Positions 1 through 9,052 of a stretch of DNA of 64,000 bases are shown piece by piece. Source of the stretch: an uncultured Lachnospiraceae bacterium (lineage in GTDB: Bacteria > Bacillota > Clostridia > Lachnospirales > Lachnospiraceae); assembly GCA_910577015.1 (NCBI GenBank), contig CAJTKU010000001.1, positions 124,001 to 188,000 on the forward strand. Reading direction: 5' to 3'. Each line of letters begins with the position of its first letter. The first letter of the stretch is position 1. A model generated the notes under the pieces. That model made no database searches and was not told where the DNA came from. It saw only the letters and a list, made by a program, of their open reading frames with translations. The translations under genes were made by a program, and so were the position numbers.

Positions 1-89
1 AATCCCTTATCGGAAAAATTGTCAAAGTACGGCTGTCCAAATGCCATGGATTTTATTATGAAGGGGAAATGGAGAAGATTGAAAATTAA
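1..89 (+). CDS. miaB: MiaB tRNA methylthiotransferase, C-terminal end (partial)
   Basis: This is the 3' end of a gene that begins before the window. Frame 3 reads SLIGKIVKVRLSKCHGFYYE and then GEMEKIEN before a TAA at 87-89. The pattern resembles the TRAM RNA-binding domain that ends MiaB, the radical-SAM enzyme that 2-methylthiolates i6A37 in tRNA. The call also rests on context: miaB commonly precedes mutS-mutL-miaA in clostridia, and MiaA makes the i6A substrate. Only about 28 residues are visible, so another TRAM-domain protein cannot be excluded. Confidence 0.7.
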   Translation, partial: SLIGKIVKVRLSKCHGFYYEGEMEKIEN

Positions 90-112
90 ATTTTGAATCA
101 ATGGAGGAAAAA

Positions 113-1762
113 ATGGATAAGTTAAAACCTAAATTGTTTTCCGTTATGAAATCCTACACAAAGGAACAATTTGTCAAAGATATTGTGGCGGGCGTTATTG
201 TGGCGATTATTGCCCTGCCTTTGTCGATTGCCCTTGCGCTTGCATCGGGCGTTACGCCGGAGAAGGGCATATATACGGCGATTATTGCAGGATTTGTGAT
301 TTCCTTTCTGGGGGGAAGCAGGGTACAGATAGCAGGTCCGACAGCGGCGTTTGCCACCATTGTGGCAGGCATCGTGGCAAAAAACGGGATGGACGGACTG
401 GCAGCGGCCACCATTATGGCAGGTGTCATATTGATTCTAATGGGCCTGTTTAAGTTCGGAAACCTCATTAAGTTTATCCCCTATACCATCACCACAGGTT
501 TTACCGCCGGGATTGCCGTCACGATTTTTATCGGGCAGATAAAGGATTTTCTGGGGCTTACCATTGTCACCGAGGAGCCTTTGGTGGAAACCATGGATAA
601 ACTCGCCGCGGTATTCCGTTTTATCGGCACCATCAACTGGCAGGCGCTCCTTATCGGCGGCGTCTGCATGGCCATCCTGATAATTTGGCCGCTTCTTCCG
701 GGATTTCTTTCCAAGATTCCCGGTTCCCTGATTGCCGTGCTGGTAAGCAGCGCGCTGGTTGCCCTTCTTAAGCTTCCGGTAAACACAATAGGGGATTTGT
801 ATACGATTTCCGGCGGGCTTCCCGCCTTCCATATGCCGCATATCTCTTTCCATATGGTGCAAACGCTGCTTCCCGACGCCTTTACCATCGCTATCCTTGC
901 GGGCATTGAATCCCTGCTTTCCTGCGTGGTATCGGACAGCATGGTGAACAGCCGCCACCGCTCCAACATGGAACTTGTGGCACAGGGAGCAGGAAACATA
1001 GCGTCCGCGATGTTTGGCGGCATTCCCGCCACTGGCGCCATTGCAAGGACGGCGGCAAACGTAAAGAACGGCGGACGCACGCCCATTGCCGGTATGGTGC
1101 ATTCGGTGGTGCTTTTACTGGTCTTGGTGGTGCTTATGCCTTATGCGGCGCTGATTCCCATGCCCGCCATTGCGGCAATTCTCTTTATGGTGGCTTACAA
1201 TATGTCAGGCTGGCGGGAATTTGCAGGCCTGTGCAAAACCGCGCCGAAAAGCGATATCATCGTGCTGGTGCTTACCTTTATCCTAACCGTGCTTTTTGAC
1301 CTCGTTGTGGCGATTGAAGTGGGCATGGTACTGGCAGCCGTACTCTTTATGAAACGCATGAGCGAAGTGACGGAGGTAGAAGGCTGGCGGTATGCCGAGG
1401 TGGAAAAAGAGCAGGATGAGGACGGCCTTACGGCTGTACCTCCCAATACGCTGGTATATGAAATCAGCGGTCCCATGTTTTTCGGGGCGGCGGACAAGCT
1501 GTTGAAAATCGGCTTAAAGGAAGGCACCAACTGCCTGATACTGCGGATGAGGAGCGTTAACGCCATTGATTCCACCGCCATGCGCAATTTTGAAAAGCTG
1601 TTGGAAACCTGCAGGCAGAAAAACATTACCCTTGTTTTCTCCCATGTGGCAAAACAGCCCATGTCCATTATGCACAAAGCGGGTTTTGATGAAAAAGTCG
1701 GCAGGGAAAATTTCTGCGCGCATATTGATGAAGCAATCAAACGCGCTTCCGAATTACAATAA
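113..1762 (+). CDS. SulP-family anion transporter with STAS domain
   Basis: A 549-residue inner-membrane protein of the SulP (SLC26) family, which carries sulfate, bicarbonate or other anions. The first ~400 residues are strongly hydrophobic with many membrane segments. The early stretch AGVIVAIIALPLSIALALAS followed by GVTPEKGIYTAI matches the family signature. The last ~110 residues form a soluble STAS domain (VYEISGPMFFGAADKL, with NAIDSTAMRNFEKL around the conserved Asp-Ser). The ATG at 113 is chosen over the in-frame ATG at 101 because GGAGG (103-107) sits five bases before it. It lies between miaB and mutS and is probably co-transcribed. The transported ion cannot be told from sequence. 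Confidence 0.9.
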   Translation: MDKLKPKLFSVMKSYTKEQFVKDIVAGVIVAIIALPLSIALALASGVTPEKGIYTAIIAGFVISFLGGSRVQIAGPTAAFATIVAGIVAKNGMDGLAAATIMAGVILILMGLFKFGNLIKFIPYTITTGFTAGIAVTIFIGQIKDFLGLTIVTEEPLVETMDKLAAVFRFIGTINWQALLIGGVCMAILIIWPLLPGFLSKIPGSLIAVLVSSALVALLKLPVNTIGDLYTISGGLPAFHMPHISFHMVQTLLPDAFTIAILAGIESLLSCVVSDSMVNSRHRSNMELVAQGAGNIASAMFGGIPATGAIARTAANVKNGGRTPIAGMVHSVVLLLVLVVLMPYAALIPMPAIAAILFMVAYNMSGWREFAGLCKTAPKSDIIVLVLTFILTVLFDLVVAIEVGMVLAAVLFMKRMSEVTEVEGWRYAEVEKEQDEDGLTAVPPNTLVYEISGPMFFGAADKLLKIGLKEGTNCLILRMRSVNAIDSTAMRNFEKLLETCRQKNITLVFSHVAKQPMSIMHKAGFDEKVGRENFCAHIDEAIKRASELQ

Positions 1763-1792
1763 TACCAAATTTACCAAAGGAGAGTTTTTAAA

Positions 1793-4444
1793 GTGGCAGA
1801 ATTTACTCCCATGATGCAGAAATATCTGGAAACCAAAAAAGAATATCCTGACTGTATCCTTTTTTACCGGCTGGGAGATTTTTATGAAATGTTTTTTGAG
1901 GATGCGCTCACCGCGTCCAGGGAACTGGAGATAACGCTTACCGGCAAGGACTGCGGACAGGCGGAGCGCGCGCCCATGTGCGGCATTCCCTACCACGCCG
2001 TGGAGGGCTACCTGAACAAGCTGGTGGGAAAAGGATATAAAGTGGCCATCTGCGAGCAGGTGGAGGACCCAAAGCTTGCCAAAGGGCTTGTGAAAAGGGA
2101 AGTAGTCAGAATTGTCACCCCCGGCACCAACATCGATATAAATGCGCTGGAGGAAGCAAAAAACAATTTCCTGATGTGCGTTACCTATATGCAGTCCAAA
2201 ATCGGAATATCCCTTGCAGATGTGACTACCGGCGATTATTTCGTGACGGAAGTGGACGACACCAAAAAATTAATGGATGAAATCATCAAATACCAGCCCA
2301 AAGAAATCATCTGCAACGACGCCTTTCTGGTAAGCGGCATGGATATCGGTGATTTGAAGAACCGGCTGGGCATTACGGTTTTTTCCCTGGAGCCGCATTT
2401 CTTTGACGATGACTCGGCTAAAAAATGCCTGATAAAGCATTTTCATGTTAATACGCTGACCGGGCTCGGGCTGGAGGATTTTCCCACCGGACTGATTGCC
2501 GCAGGCGCACTTTTACAATATCTGTATCATACCCAGAAAACCTCCCTGGGCCATTTAAGCCATATCTATCCGTACATAACAAGCAAATACATGCTTTTGG
2601 ACAGCGCGACAAGACGCAACTTAGAGCTGGTGGAAACCCTTCGGGAAAAGCAGAAAAGGGGCTCATTGCTGTGGGTTTTAGACAAAACAAAAACCGCCAT
2701 GGGCGGCAGGATGCTGCGAAGCTATCTGGAACAGCCCCTGATAGAAAAAACAGACATTGAAGACCGGCTGGATGCCGTGGATGAACTGTCTTCTGACAGC
2801 GTGACCCGGGATGAAATCAGGGAATACCTGAATCCCGTATATGATTTGGAAAGGCTGCTTGGCCGAATCAGTTATAAAACGGCCAATCCAAGGGATTTGA
2901 TTGCCTTTTGCAATTCCCTGCAGATGCTTCCCCATATCAGGACGGTGCTCGGCAGCTTTCAAAAAAAACTGCTCTCCGAAATCAGGGAAAGCATCGACGG
3001 TCTGGAAGACATCAGTTTTCTGATTGCGGAAGCCATAGAAGAGGAGCCCCCCATATCCGTACGGGAAGGGGGCATAATCAGGGAAGGCTTTGACGAGGAC
3101 ATCGATAAACTCCGCAGGGCGAAACGCGACGGAAAAGAATGGCTGGCGGAACTGGAAAATGCGGACAGGGAAAGAACCGGCATTAAAAACCTGAAAATCA
3201 AATACAATAAGGTTTTCGGCTATTATTTTGAAGTCACCAATTCCTACGCTTCCCTTGTTCCGCCTGATTATATCAGAAAACAGACCCTGGCAAACGCCGA
3301 GAGGTATACCACGCCGCGCCTGAAAGAACTGGAGGATACCATTTTAAATGCGGAGGACAAGCTCTGTACGCTGGAATATGATATGTTCTGTAAAATCAGG
3401 GACTCCATCGCCATGGAAATGGAACGCATACAGCGGACGGCAAAAGCGGTTGCCATGCTTGACGTGTTTGCCTCCCTGTCCCTTACCGCGGAAAGAAACG
3501 GCTATGTGCGTCCGAAGCTCAATGAAAAGGGCCTGATAGACATTAAGGACGGCAGGCATCCCGTGGTGGAAAAAATGATTGAAAACGACATGTTCATTGC
3601 CAACGACACTTACCTCGACAATGCCAAAAACTGCATCGCCGTCATTACCGGTCCCAATATGGCGGGCAAATCCACCTATATGCGCCAGACCGCCCTGATT
3701 GTGCTGATGGCGCAGATTGGCTGTTTTGTACCTGCCAAAAGCGCCAATATCGGCATAGTGGACCGGATTTTCACAAGGGTGGGAGCCTCGGATGATTTAG
3801 CCAGCGGGCAATCCACTTTTATGGTGGAGATGAACGAAGTGGCAAATATTTTAAGGAATGCCACCTCGGACAGCCTGCTTATTTTGGATGAAATCGGCAG
3901 GGGAACCTCCACCTTTGACGGACTTTCCATCGCATGGGCGGTCATCGAGCATATCAGCAACCGAAAGCTTCTGGGGGCAAAAACGCTCTTTGCCACCCAT
4001 TACCATGAACTCACAGAATTAGAAGGCAAAATGAGCAATGTAAACAATTACTGCATTGCGGTCAAAGAAAACGGCGACGACATCGTCTTCCTGAGAAAAA
4101 TTATCAAAGGCGGCGCGGACAAAAGCTACGGCATACAGGTTGCCAAGCTGGCAGGCGTGCCGGATATGGTGATAGACCGCGCAAAGGAAATTGTGAACCA
4201 GCTTACGGATAACGATATCACGGAGAAAATCCAGAATATAGCGGTAGATGTCAAAAATGAAGGCCGTACAAAAAAGCCAGAGCATTATGATGAAGTGGAT
4301 ATGGCACAGATGTCACTTTTTGGCGTGGTGACGGATGAAGATGTCATAAAGGAACTGAAGGAGATTGATGTCACCAATATGACTCCCCTGGACGCCTTAA
4401 ATACGTTATACCGCCTGCAGAACAAACTGATTAACCGCTGGTAA
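1793..4444 (+). CDS. mutS: DNA mismatch repair protein MutS
   Basis: MutS recognises mispaired or looped bases and recruits MutL. The 883-residue length is normal for the family. The mismatch-reading Phe-X-Glu motif is present (F30-Y31-E32 in GDFYEMF). The Walker A motif GPNMAGKST starts at residue 620, followed by the Walker B region LLILDEIGRGTSTFDG and the TLFATHYHELTEL switch. The C-terminus carries a short helix-turn-helix-like dimerisation tail. The start is GTG at 1793 with AAAGGAGAG just upstream. mutL follows after 17 bases, so the two form one repair operon. Confidence 0.98.
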   Translation: MAEFTPMMQKYLETKKEYPDCILFYRLGDFYEMFFEDALTASRELEITLTGKDCGQAERAPMCGIPYHAVEGYLNKLVGKGYKVAICEQVEDPKLAKGLVKREVVRIVTPGTNIDINALEEAKNNFLMCVTYMQSKIGISLADVTTGDYFVTEVDDTKKLMDEIIKYQPKEIICNDAFLVSGMDIGDLKNRLGITVFSLEPHFFDDDSAKKCLIKHFHVNTLTGLGLEDFPTGLIAAGALLQYLYHTQKTSLGHLSHIYPYITSKYMLLDSATRRNLELVETLREKQKRGSLLWVLDKTKTAMGGRMLRSYLEQPLIEKTDIEDRLDAVDELSSDSVTRDEIREYLNPVYDLERLLGRISYKTANPRDLIAFCNSLQMLPHIRTVLGSFQKKLLSEIRESIDGLEDISFLIAEAIEEEPPISVREGGIIREGFDEDIDKLRRAKRDGKEWLAELENADRERTGIKNLKIKYNKVFGYYFEVTNSYASLVPPDYIRKQTLANAERYTTPRLKELEDTILNAEDKLCTLEYDMFCKIRDSIAMEMERIQRTAKAVAMLDVFASLSLTAERNGYVRPKLNEKGLIDIKDGRHPVVEKMIENDMFIANDTYLDNAKNCIAVITGPNMAGKSTYMRQTALIVLMAQIGCFVPAKSANIGIVDRIFTRVGASDDLASGQSTFMVEMNEVANILRNATSDSLLILDEIGRGTSTFDGLSIAWAVIEHISNRKLLGAKTLFATHYHELTELEGKMSNVNNYCIAVKENGDDIVFLRKIIKGGADKSYGIQVAKLAGVPDMVIDRAKEIVNQLTDNDITEKIQNIAVDVKNEGRTKKPEHYDEVDMAQMSLFGVVTDEDVIKELKEIDVTNMTPLDALNTLYRLQNKLINRW

Positions 4445-4461
4445 CAGCAGAAAGGAAGCAT

Positions 4462-6366
4462 ATGGCGAAAATACAGGTACTTGATTCCGGCACGATAGAT
4501 AAGATTGCTGCCGGCGAAGTGGTGGAACGTCCTTCCAGCGTTGTCAAAGAACTGGTGGAAAATGCGCTGGATGCAGGCGCTTCGGCCATCACCGTGGAAA
4601 TAAAAGAAGGCGGTATTTCTTTTATCCGTGTGACCGACAACGGGAGCGGCATTGAGGCTTCGCAAGTAAAAAACGCCTTTCTGCGCCATGCGACCAGTAA
4701 AATCACCTCCGCTGAAGACTTGTACAGCATACAAAGCCTTGGGTTTCGCGGGGAAGCGCTTTCCAGCATTGCCGCCGTATCAAAGCTGGAATTAATCACC
4801 AAAACATCCGCCGCGCTGACAGGGGTGCGGTATCTGGCAGAGGGGGCAGAGGAAAAGGAGATTTCAGAGGTGGGGGCGCCGGAGGGTACCACCATCATCA
4901 TAAGAAATCTGTTTTTCAATACCCCTGTCCGCAGAAAGTTCCTGAAACAGCCCCAGACGGAAGGCAGTTATATTATAGATTTAATGGAGCATCTTGCCTT
5001 TTCCAGACCGGATGTCTGTTTTAAACTTACGGTAAACGGGCAAATCAAGTTCCATACTTCCGGGAACGGGGATTTAAGGGAAGTGATTTACCGTGTTTAC
5101 GGCAGGGAAGTTGCCGCCAATCTGGTGGAAATCAAGAAGAAATCCGAGGGCATTTCTCTTTCCGGCTATCTGGGTAAACCGGTATTAAACCGCTCAAACC
5201 GTAACTTTGAAAACTATTACATCAACGGACGGTATGTAAAAAGCAGCCTGATGGCAAAAGCAATCGAAGAAGGCTATGGCGAGTACCTGATGCAGCACAA
5301 GTTTCCTTTTACCGTAATGCATTTTACGGTGGATACCGAGCTGGTCGATGTCAATGTCCACCCCACAAAAATGGATGTGCGTTTTACAGAGCGGGAGCGT
5401 ATCTACCGTTTTATTGCAGAAGCCATTTCCGAAACGCTGCATATGAGGGAAATGATACCTTTGACATCACCGGAAGAACCCGGTGAAAAAAAGTTGCGGA
5501 CACAAGATATAGATAACGAGAAGTTTTCCGTACCGGAGCCTTTTGAAAGCGTCCGCTCACAGCAGTTCCAGGTCATGGAAGCAATGAAATATGAGGCTGA
5601 AAAGCCCAAAATGCAAGACTTCATGCAAAATCCCGTATGGAACAGGGTAATCGGCAGCCCTTCTGAAAACGAACGCGCCCAAAATGCAGATATTCATGCA
5701 AATATTATCAAAAAAGAAGAGGCGGTTATTGTCGAAAAACCTGCTCAGATGGACTTTTTTGAAGAAAAAATGCTTACCCCCGGCAATCTGGAAGAATACA
5801 AGATATTGGGGCAGATTTTTGACACCTACTGGCTGATTGCTTTCAGGGACAGGCTGTTTATTGTGGACCAGCATGCTGCCCACGAGAAAGTGAAATATGA
5901 AAGGCTGATAAAACAGTTCCGCGAAAAAAGCATATCCTCACAGATGCTTAATCCGCCGATAGTAGTGACGTTATCTGCAAAGGAGGAGCAGGCGCTTGCA
6001 GAATATAAACCTGTGTTTGAAAGCCTTGGTTTTGAAACGGAAGATTTTGGCGGGAATGAATATGCCCTGCGCAGCGTACCCACGGATTTGTACGGCTGCA
6101 ATGAAAAATCACTTTTTCTTGCGGTTTTGGATGAACTTTCAGAGGGACCCGTACTAAAAACCCTGACAGTTGTGGAAGAAAAACTGGCTTCCATGGCCTG
6201 CAAGGCGGCAGTCAAAGGAAACAACAGCTTAAGCATGGCGGAAATGGAAGCGCTGCTTAAGGAGCTGCTCACACTGGACAACCCCTATCATTGTCCCCAT
6301 GGAAGACCCACCATCATCTCTATGAGCAAATATGAGATAGAAAAGAAATTCAAACGCATTGTATAA
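4462..6366 (+). CDS. mutL: DNA mismatch repair protein MutL (endonuclease type)
   Basis: A 634-residue GHKL ATPase that couples MutS recognition to strand incision. The N-terminal ATPase motifs are ENALDAG, DNGSGI and GFRGEALSS. A variable linker (about residues 330-440) precedes the dimerisation domain. The C-terminal domain has DQHAAHEKVKYE from residue 469, the metal-binding endonuclease motif found in MutL of bacteria lacking MutH, plus ACKAAVKG and CPHGRPT. It should therefore nick the strand itself. The linker contains QMDFF at about residue 430, a plausible beta-clamp-binding peptide (inference). The start ATG follows AAAGGAAG; miaA begins 9 bases downstream. Confidence 0.97.
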   Translation: MAKIQVLDSGTIDKIAAGEVVERPSSVVKELVENALDAGASAITVEIKEGGISFIRVTDNGSGIEASQVKNAFLRHATSKITSAEDLYSIQSLGFRGEALSSIAAVSKLELITKTSAALTGVRYLAEGAEEKEISEVGAPEGTTIIIRNLFFNTPVRRKFLKQPQTEGSYIIDLMEHLAFSRPDVCFKLTVNGQIKFHTSGNGDLREVIYRVYGREVAANLVEIKKKSEGISLSGYLGKPVLNRSNRNFENYYINGRYVKSSLMAKAIEEGYGEYLMQHKFPFTVMHFTVDTELVDVNVHPTKMDVRFTERERIYRFIAEAISETLHMREMIPLTSPEEPGEKKLRTQDIDNEKFSVPEPFESVRSQQFQVMEAMKYEAEKPKMQDFMQNPVWNRVIGSPSENERAQNADIHANIIKKEEAVIVEKPAQMDFFEEKMLTPGNLEEYKILGQIFDTYWLIAFRDRLFIVDQHAAHEKVKYERLIKQFREKSISSQMLNPPIVVTLSAKEEQALAEYKPVFESLGFETEDFGGNEYALRSVPTDLYGCNEKSLFLAVLDELSEGPVLKTLTVVEEKLASMACKAAVKGNNSLSMAEMEALLKELLTLDNPYHCPHGRPTIISMSKYEIEKKFKRIV

Positions 6367-6375
6367 GGAGCTTAC

Positions 6376-7344
6376 ATGGAAGCAAAGAAACCACTTATTA
6401 TTTTAGCGGGTCCCACTGCCGCAGGCAAAACACGGTTGTCCGTTTCTTTGGCAAAAGCCATCGGCGGGGAAATAATTTCAGCGGATTCCATGCAGGTCTA
6501 TACGGGCATGGATATCGGTTCTGCCAAAATAAAACCGGCGGAAACGGAAGGTATTCCGCATCATCTGATTGACGTTCTTTCGCCCATGGAGGAATTTAAC
6601 GTGGTCATATTCCAGAAGCTCTTCCGTGAAGCGGCGTCACAGATATATGAACGGGGGAATATCCCGATTTTAACCGGCGGCACCGGTTTTTACATCCAGG
6701 CGGCGCTGTACGACATTGACTTTACCGAGACAACGGAGGATTCGGCATACAGGGAAGAGCTGGCGGCAGTTGCAAGAAAAAAAGGGGCAGATTTCCTGCA
6801 TGGGATGCTTCGGGAAGTCGATTCCAAATCAGCGGACGCCATTCATCCAAACAATATCAAACGAGTCATCCGCGCCCTTGAATTTTACAGGCAGACAAAC
6901 AGCCCGATTTCAGGACATAATGAACAGGAACGAAAAAAGGAAAGCCCCTATGCTTCCTGCTATTTTGTGCTAAATGACATAAGGGAAAAGCTTTATGCAC
7001 AGATTGATAAAAGAGTGGATGAAATGATTGCGGACGGACTTGTTTCTGAGGTTCAGAATCTGGTTGACGCCGGATGTAAAAAAGAAATGGTGTCGATGCA
7101 GGGACTCGGCTACAAGGAAATCCTGTCTTACCTGTCGGGGGAAACCAGTCTGGAAGAAGCTGTTTACCTGATAAAAAGAAATACCAGACATTTTGCCAAA
7201 AGGCAGCTGACATGGTTTAAACGGGAAAAAGAGGTTATCTGGATAAACAAACCGGATTTTGCATATGATGATGCGGCAATGCTGTCTTTTATGCTGGGCG
7301 TCATCCGGGAAAAAACAGGATATAGCGGAGGGAAAAGTGAATAG
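6376..7344 (+). CDS. miaA: tRNA dimethylallyltransferase MiaA
   Basis: MiaA adds a dimethylallyl group from DMAPP to N6 of A37 in tRNAs reading codons that start with U. MiaB then acts on this product, and its gene's end is visible at the left edge. The protein has 322 residues, a normal length. Visible motifs are the P-loop GPTAAGKTRLS (residues 12-22), SADSMQVYTGMDIGSAK, GGTGFYIQA and the C-terminal RNTRHFAKRQLTWFKR. The ATG follows TAAGGAG. The 3' end overlaps the start of the next gene by 8 bases, suggesting translational coupling. Confidence 0.97.
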   Translation: MEAKKPLIILAGPTAAGKTRLSVSLAKAIGGEIISADSMQVYTGMDIGSAKIKPAETEGIPHHLIDVLSPMEEFNVVIFQKLFREAASQIYERGNIPILTGGTGFYIQAALYDIDFTETTEDSAYREELAAVARKKGADFLHGMLREVDSKSADAIHPNNIKRVIRALEFYRQTNSPISGHNEQERKKESPYASCYFVLNDIREKLYAQIDKRVDEMIADGLVSEVQNLVDAGCKKEMVSMQGLGYKEILSYLSGETSLEEAVYLIKRNTRHFAKRQLTWFKREKEVIWINKPDFAYDDAAMLSFMLGVIREKTGYSGGKSE

Positions 7345-8647
7345 TAATCATTACAATGAAGAATTAAAAAACAGTTATCTTGCCATGGGTATCTCAGAAG
7401 AAGTGCTTGCGTTCGGAGAAAAAGTGCTTGCAGGCTTAAAAGAGCGTTTCGTCCTGATTGATGAGAATGCCGAGTACAATCAGCTTAAGGTATTGAAGGC
7501 GCTTCAGGCCCATCAGGTCAGTGAAGCCTGCCTTTTAGGGACTACCGGATACGGATACAACGATATCGGCAGGGATACGCTGGAAAAAGTATATGCGTCC
7601 GTTTTCCACACGGAAGACGCACTGGTACGTCCGCAGATTACCTGCGGCACCCACGCGCTGGCGCTGGCGCTTCTTTCCAACTTAAGGCCCGGGGACGAGC
7701 TGCTTTCCCCGGTCGGCAAACCCTATGATACCCTGGAAGAGGTAATCGGCATACGCCCGTCAAAGGGTTCTTTAAAAGAATATGGAATCCATTACAGACA
7801 GGTGGATTTGCTGCCGGACGGCAGTTTTGATTATGAAAATATCCAAAAAAGCATCCATGAAAACACAAAGATGGTTACCATACAGCGCTCGAAAGGGTAT
7901 CAGACAAGACCGACGCTTTCCGTTCAAAGAATCGGGGAGTTAATCTCTTTTATCAAGGGCATAAAACCGGATATTATCTGTATGGTGGATAACTGTTACG
8001 GGGAGTTTGTGGAAAGACTTGAACCCTCGGACGCAGGAGCTGACATGGTTGTCGGTTCTCTTATCAAAAATCCGGGTGGGGGGCTTGCGCCCATCGGCGG
8101 CTATATTGCAGGGAAAAAAGAATGTGTGGAAAATGCCGCGTTCCGCCTGACTTCGCCCGGACTAGGCAAGGAAGTCGGCGCTTCCCTCGGCATTTTAAGC
8201 GCTTTTTATCAGGGACTGTTCCTTGCGCCCGTTGTAACGGCAGGCGCGTTAAAGGGCGCCATATTTGCGGCAAATCTTTATGAACGCCTTGGCTATCGGG
8301 TAATTCCCGACAGCCTTGAGGACAGGCATGATATCATCCAAGCAGTGGAATTTGGCTCCCCGGAAGGCGTGATTGCCTTTTGCGAGGGTATTCAGGCAGC
8401 CGCGCCGGTGGACAGCCATGTAAAACCCGAGCCCTGGGATATGCCCGGTTACGATGCAAAAGTGATTATGGCGGCAGGCGCTTTCGTTTCCGGTTCTTCC
8501 ATTGAACTGTCCGCCGACGGTCCTATAAAGCCCCCCTATGCAGTTTATTTTCAGGGCGGGCTGACATGGCCCCATGCCAAGTTCGGCATATTGAAATCTC
8601 TGCAGGCATTATGCGACCGACGAATTGTGTCGAAATTTTTTCCATAA
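7337..8647 (+). CDS. PLP-dependent methionine gamma-lyase-like protein (YnbB family)
   Basis: A 436-residue fold-type I PLP enzyme of the family often annotated as aluminium resistance or methionine gamma-lyase-like protein; the in vivo substrate is unknown. Motifs seen are ATGYGYNDIGRDTLE-like cofactor-region residues (GTTGYGYNDIGRDTLE), the Asp region VDNCYGEF, and GSLIKNPGGGLAPIGGY with the likely Schiff-base lysine. The start is GTG at 7337, eight bases inside miaA, with GGAGG directly upstream. A longer in-frame extension to 7259 lies wholly within miaA and is unlikely. Its position after mutS-mutL-miaA is common in clostridia, without a known functional link. Confidence 0.88.
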   Translation: MNSNHYNEELKNSYLAMGISEEVLAFGEKVLAGLKERFVLIDENAEYNQLKVLKALQAHQVSEACLLGTTGYGYNDIGRDTLEKVYASVFHTEDALVRPQITCGTHALALALLSNLRPGDELLSPVGKPYDTLEEVIGIRPSKGSLKEYGIHYRQVDLLPDGSFDYENIQKSIHENTKMVTIQRSKGYQTRPTLSVQRIGELISFIKGIKPDIICMVDNCYGEFVERLEPSDAGADMVVGSLIKNPGGGLAPIGGYIAGKKECVENAAFRLTSPGLGKEVGASLGILSAFYQGLFLAPVVTAGALKGAIFAANLYERLGYRVIPDSLEDRHDIIQAVEFGSPEGVIAFCEGIQAAAPVDSHVKPEPWDMPGYDAKVIMAAGAFVSGSSIELSADGPIKPPYAVYFQGGLTWPHAKFGILKSLQALCDRRIVSKFFP

Positions 8648-8759
8648 AATTTATATACAGAATTTGTGAACTGTGATAAAATTATTTCCAAATGCTAAAG
8701 GTAATTATTGGCATATTCGCTGAATAGTTAAGACAAAAGAGTGAAATGAGGATACGGTT

Positions 8760-8999
8760 TTGAAAAAGGTAAACTGGACATTTGTGGTACTGGTGTTGAT
8801 TGGATTTGTCATAGGCGGTTTTATCGGCACTTATTTTGAAGGCACTTTCTTAAATTACGGACAGGCTTTCGGGTTAAATGAACCGGTAGTATTGGACTTG
8901 GGATTTATCCTTCTGACTTTTGGGTTAAAGATTCAGATAAGCATTGCAAGTGTGATTGGGGTGATAATAGCGCTTGTAGTGTACCGGTTCATCCGATAG
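8760..8999 (+). CDS. DUF4321-type small membrane protein
   Basis: A 79-residue protein with two predicted membrane segments (about residues 5-24 and 45-77) joined by a short loop, FEGTFLNYGQAFGLNEPV. It resembles the DUF4321 family of short clostridial membrane proteins found next to radC; no function is known. The start is TTG at 8760, with a weak ATGAGG about a dozen bases upstream. The 112 bases between this gene and the preceding lyase are AT-rich and show no convincing promoter or terminator. Confidence 0.75.
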   Translation: MKKVNWTFVVLVLIGFVIGGFIGTYFEGTFLNYGQAFGLNEPVVLDLGFILLTFGLKIQISIASVIGVIIALVVYRFIR

Positions 9000-9016
9000 T
9001 AATGTGAGAGGAGTTC

Positions 9017-9052
9017 ATGCGTGTAAGAAGGTTAGACGGGAGAAACGTATGA
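9017..9052 (+). CDS. possible 11-codon leader ORF overlapping the radC start
   Basis: An ATG at 9017 preceded by GAGAGGAG opens an 11-codon frame encoding MRVRRLDGRNV. Its TGA (9050-9052) overlaps the radC ATG (9049-9051) as ATGA. The ribosome-binding site is better than the one directly before radC, so it may couple radC translation to its own. There is no proof that the peptide is made. Confidence 0.35.
   Translation: MRVRRLDGRNV

Noticed and set aside
437..1102. Long minus-strand open frames opposite the SulP gene
   Set aside because: No ribosome-binding site or family pattern; they mirror the codon structure of the plus-strand transporter.
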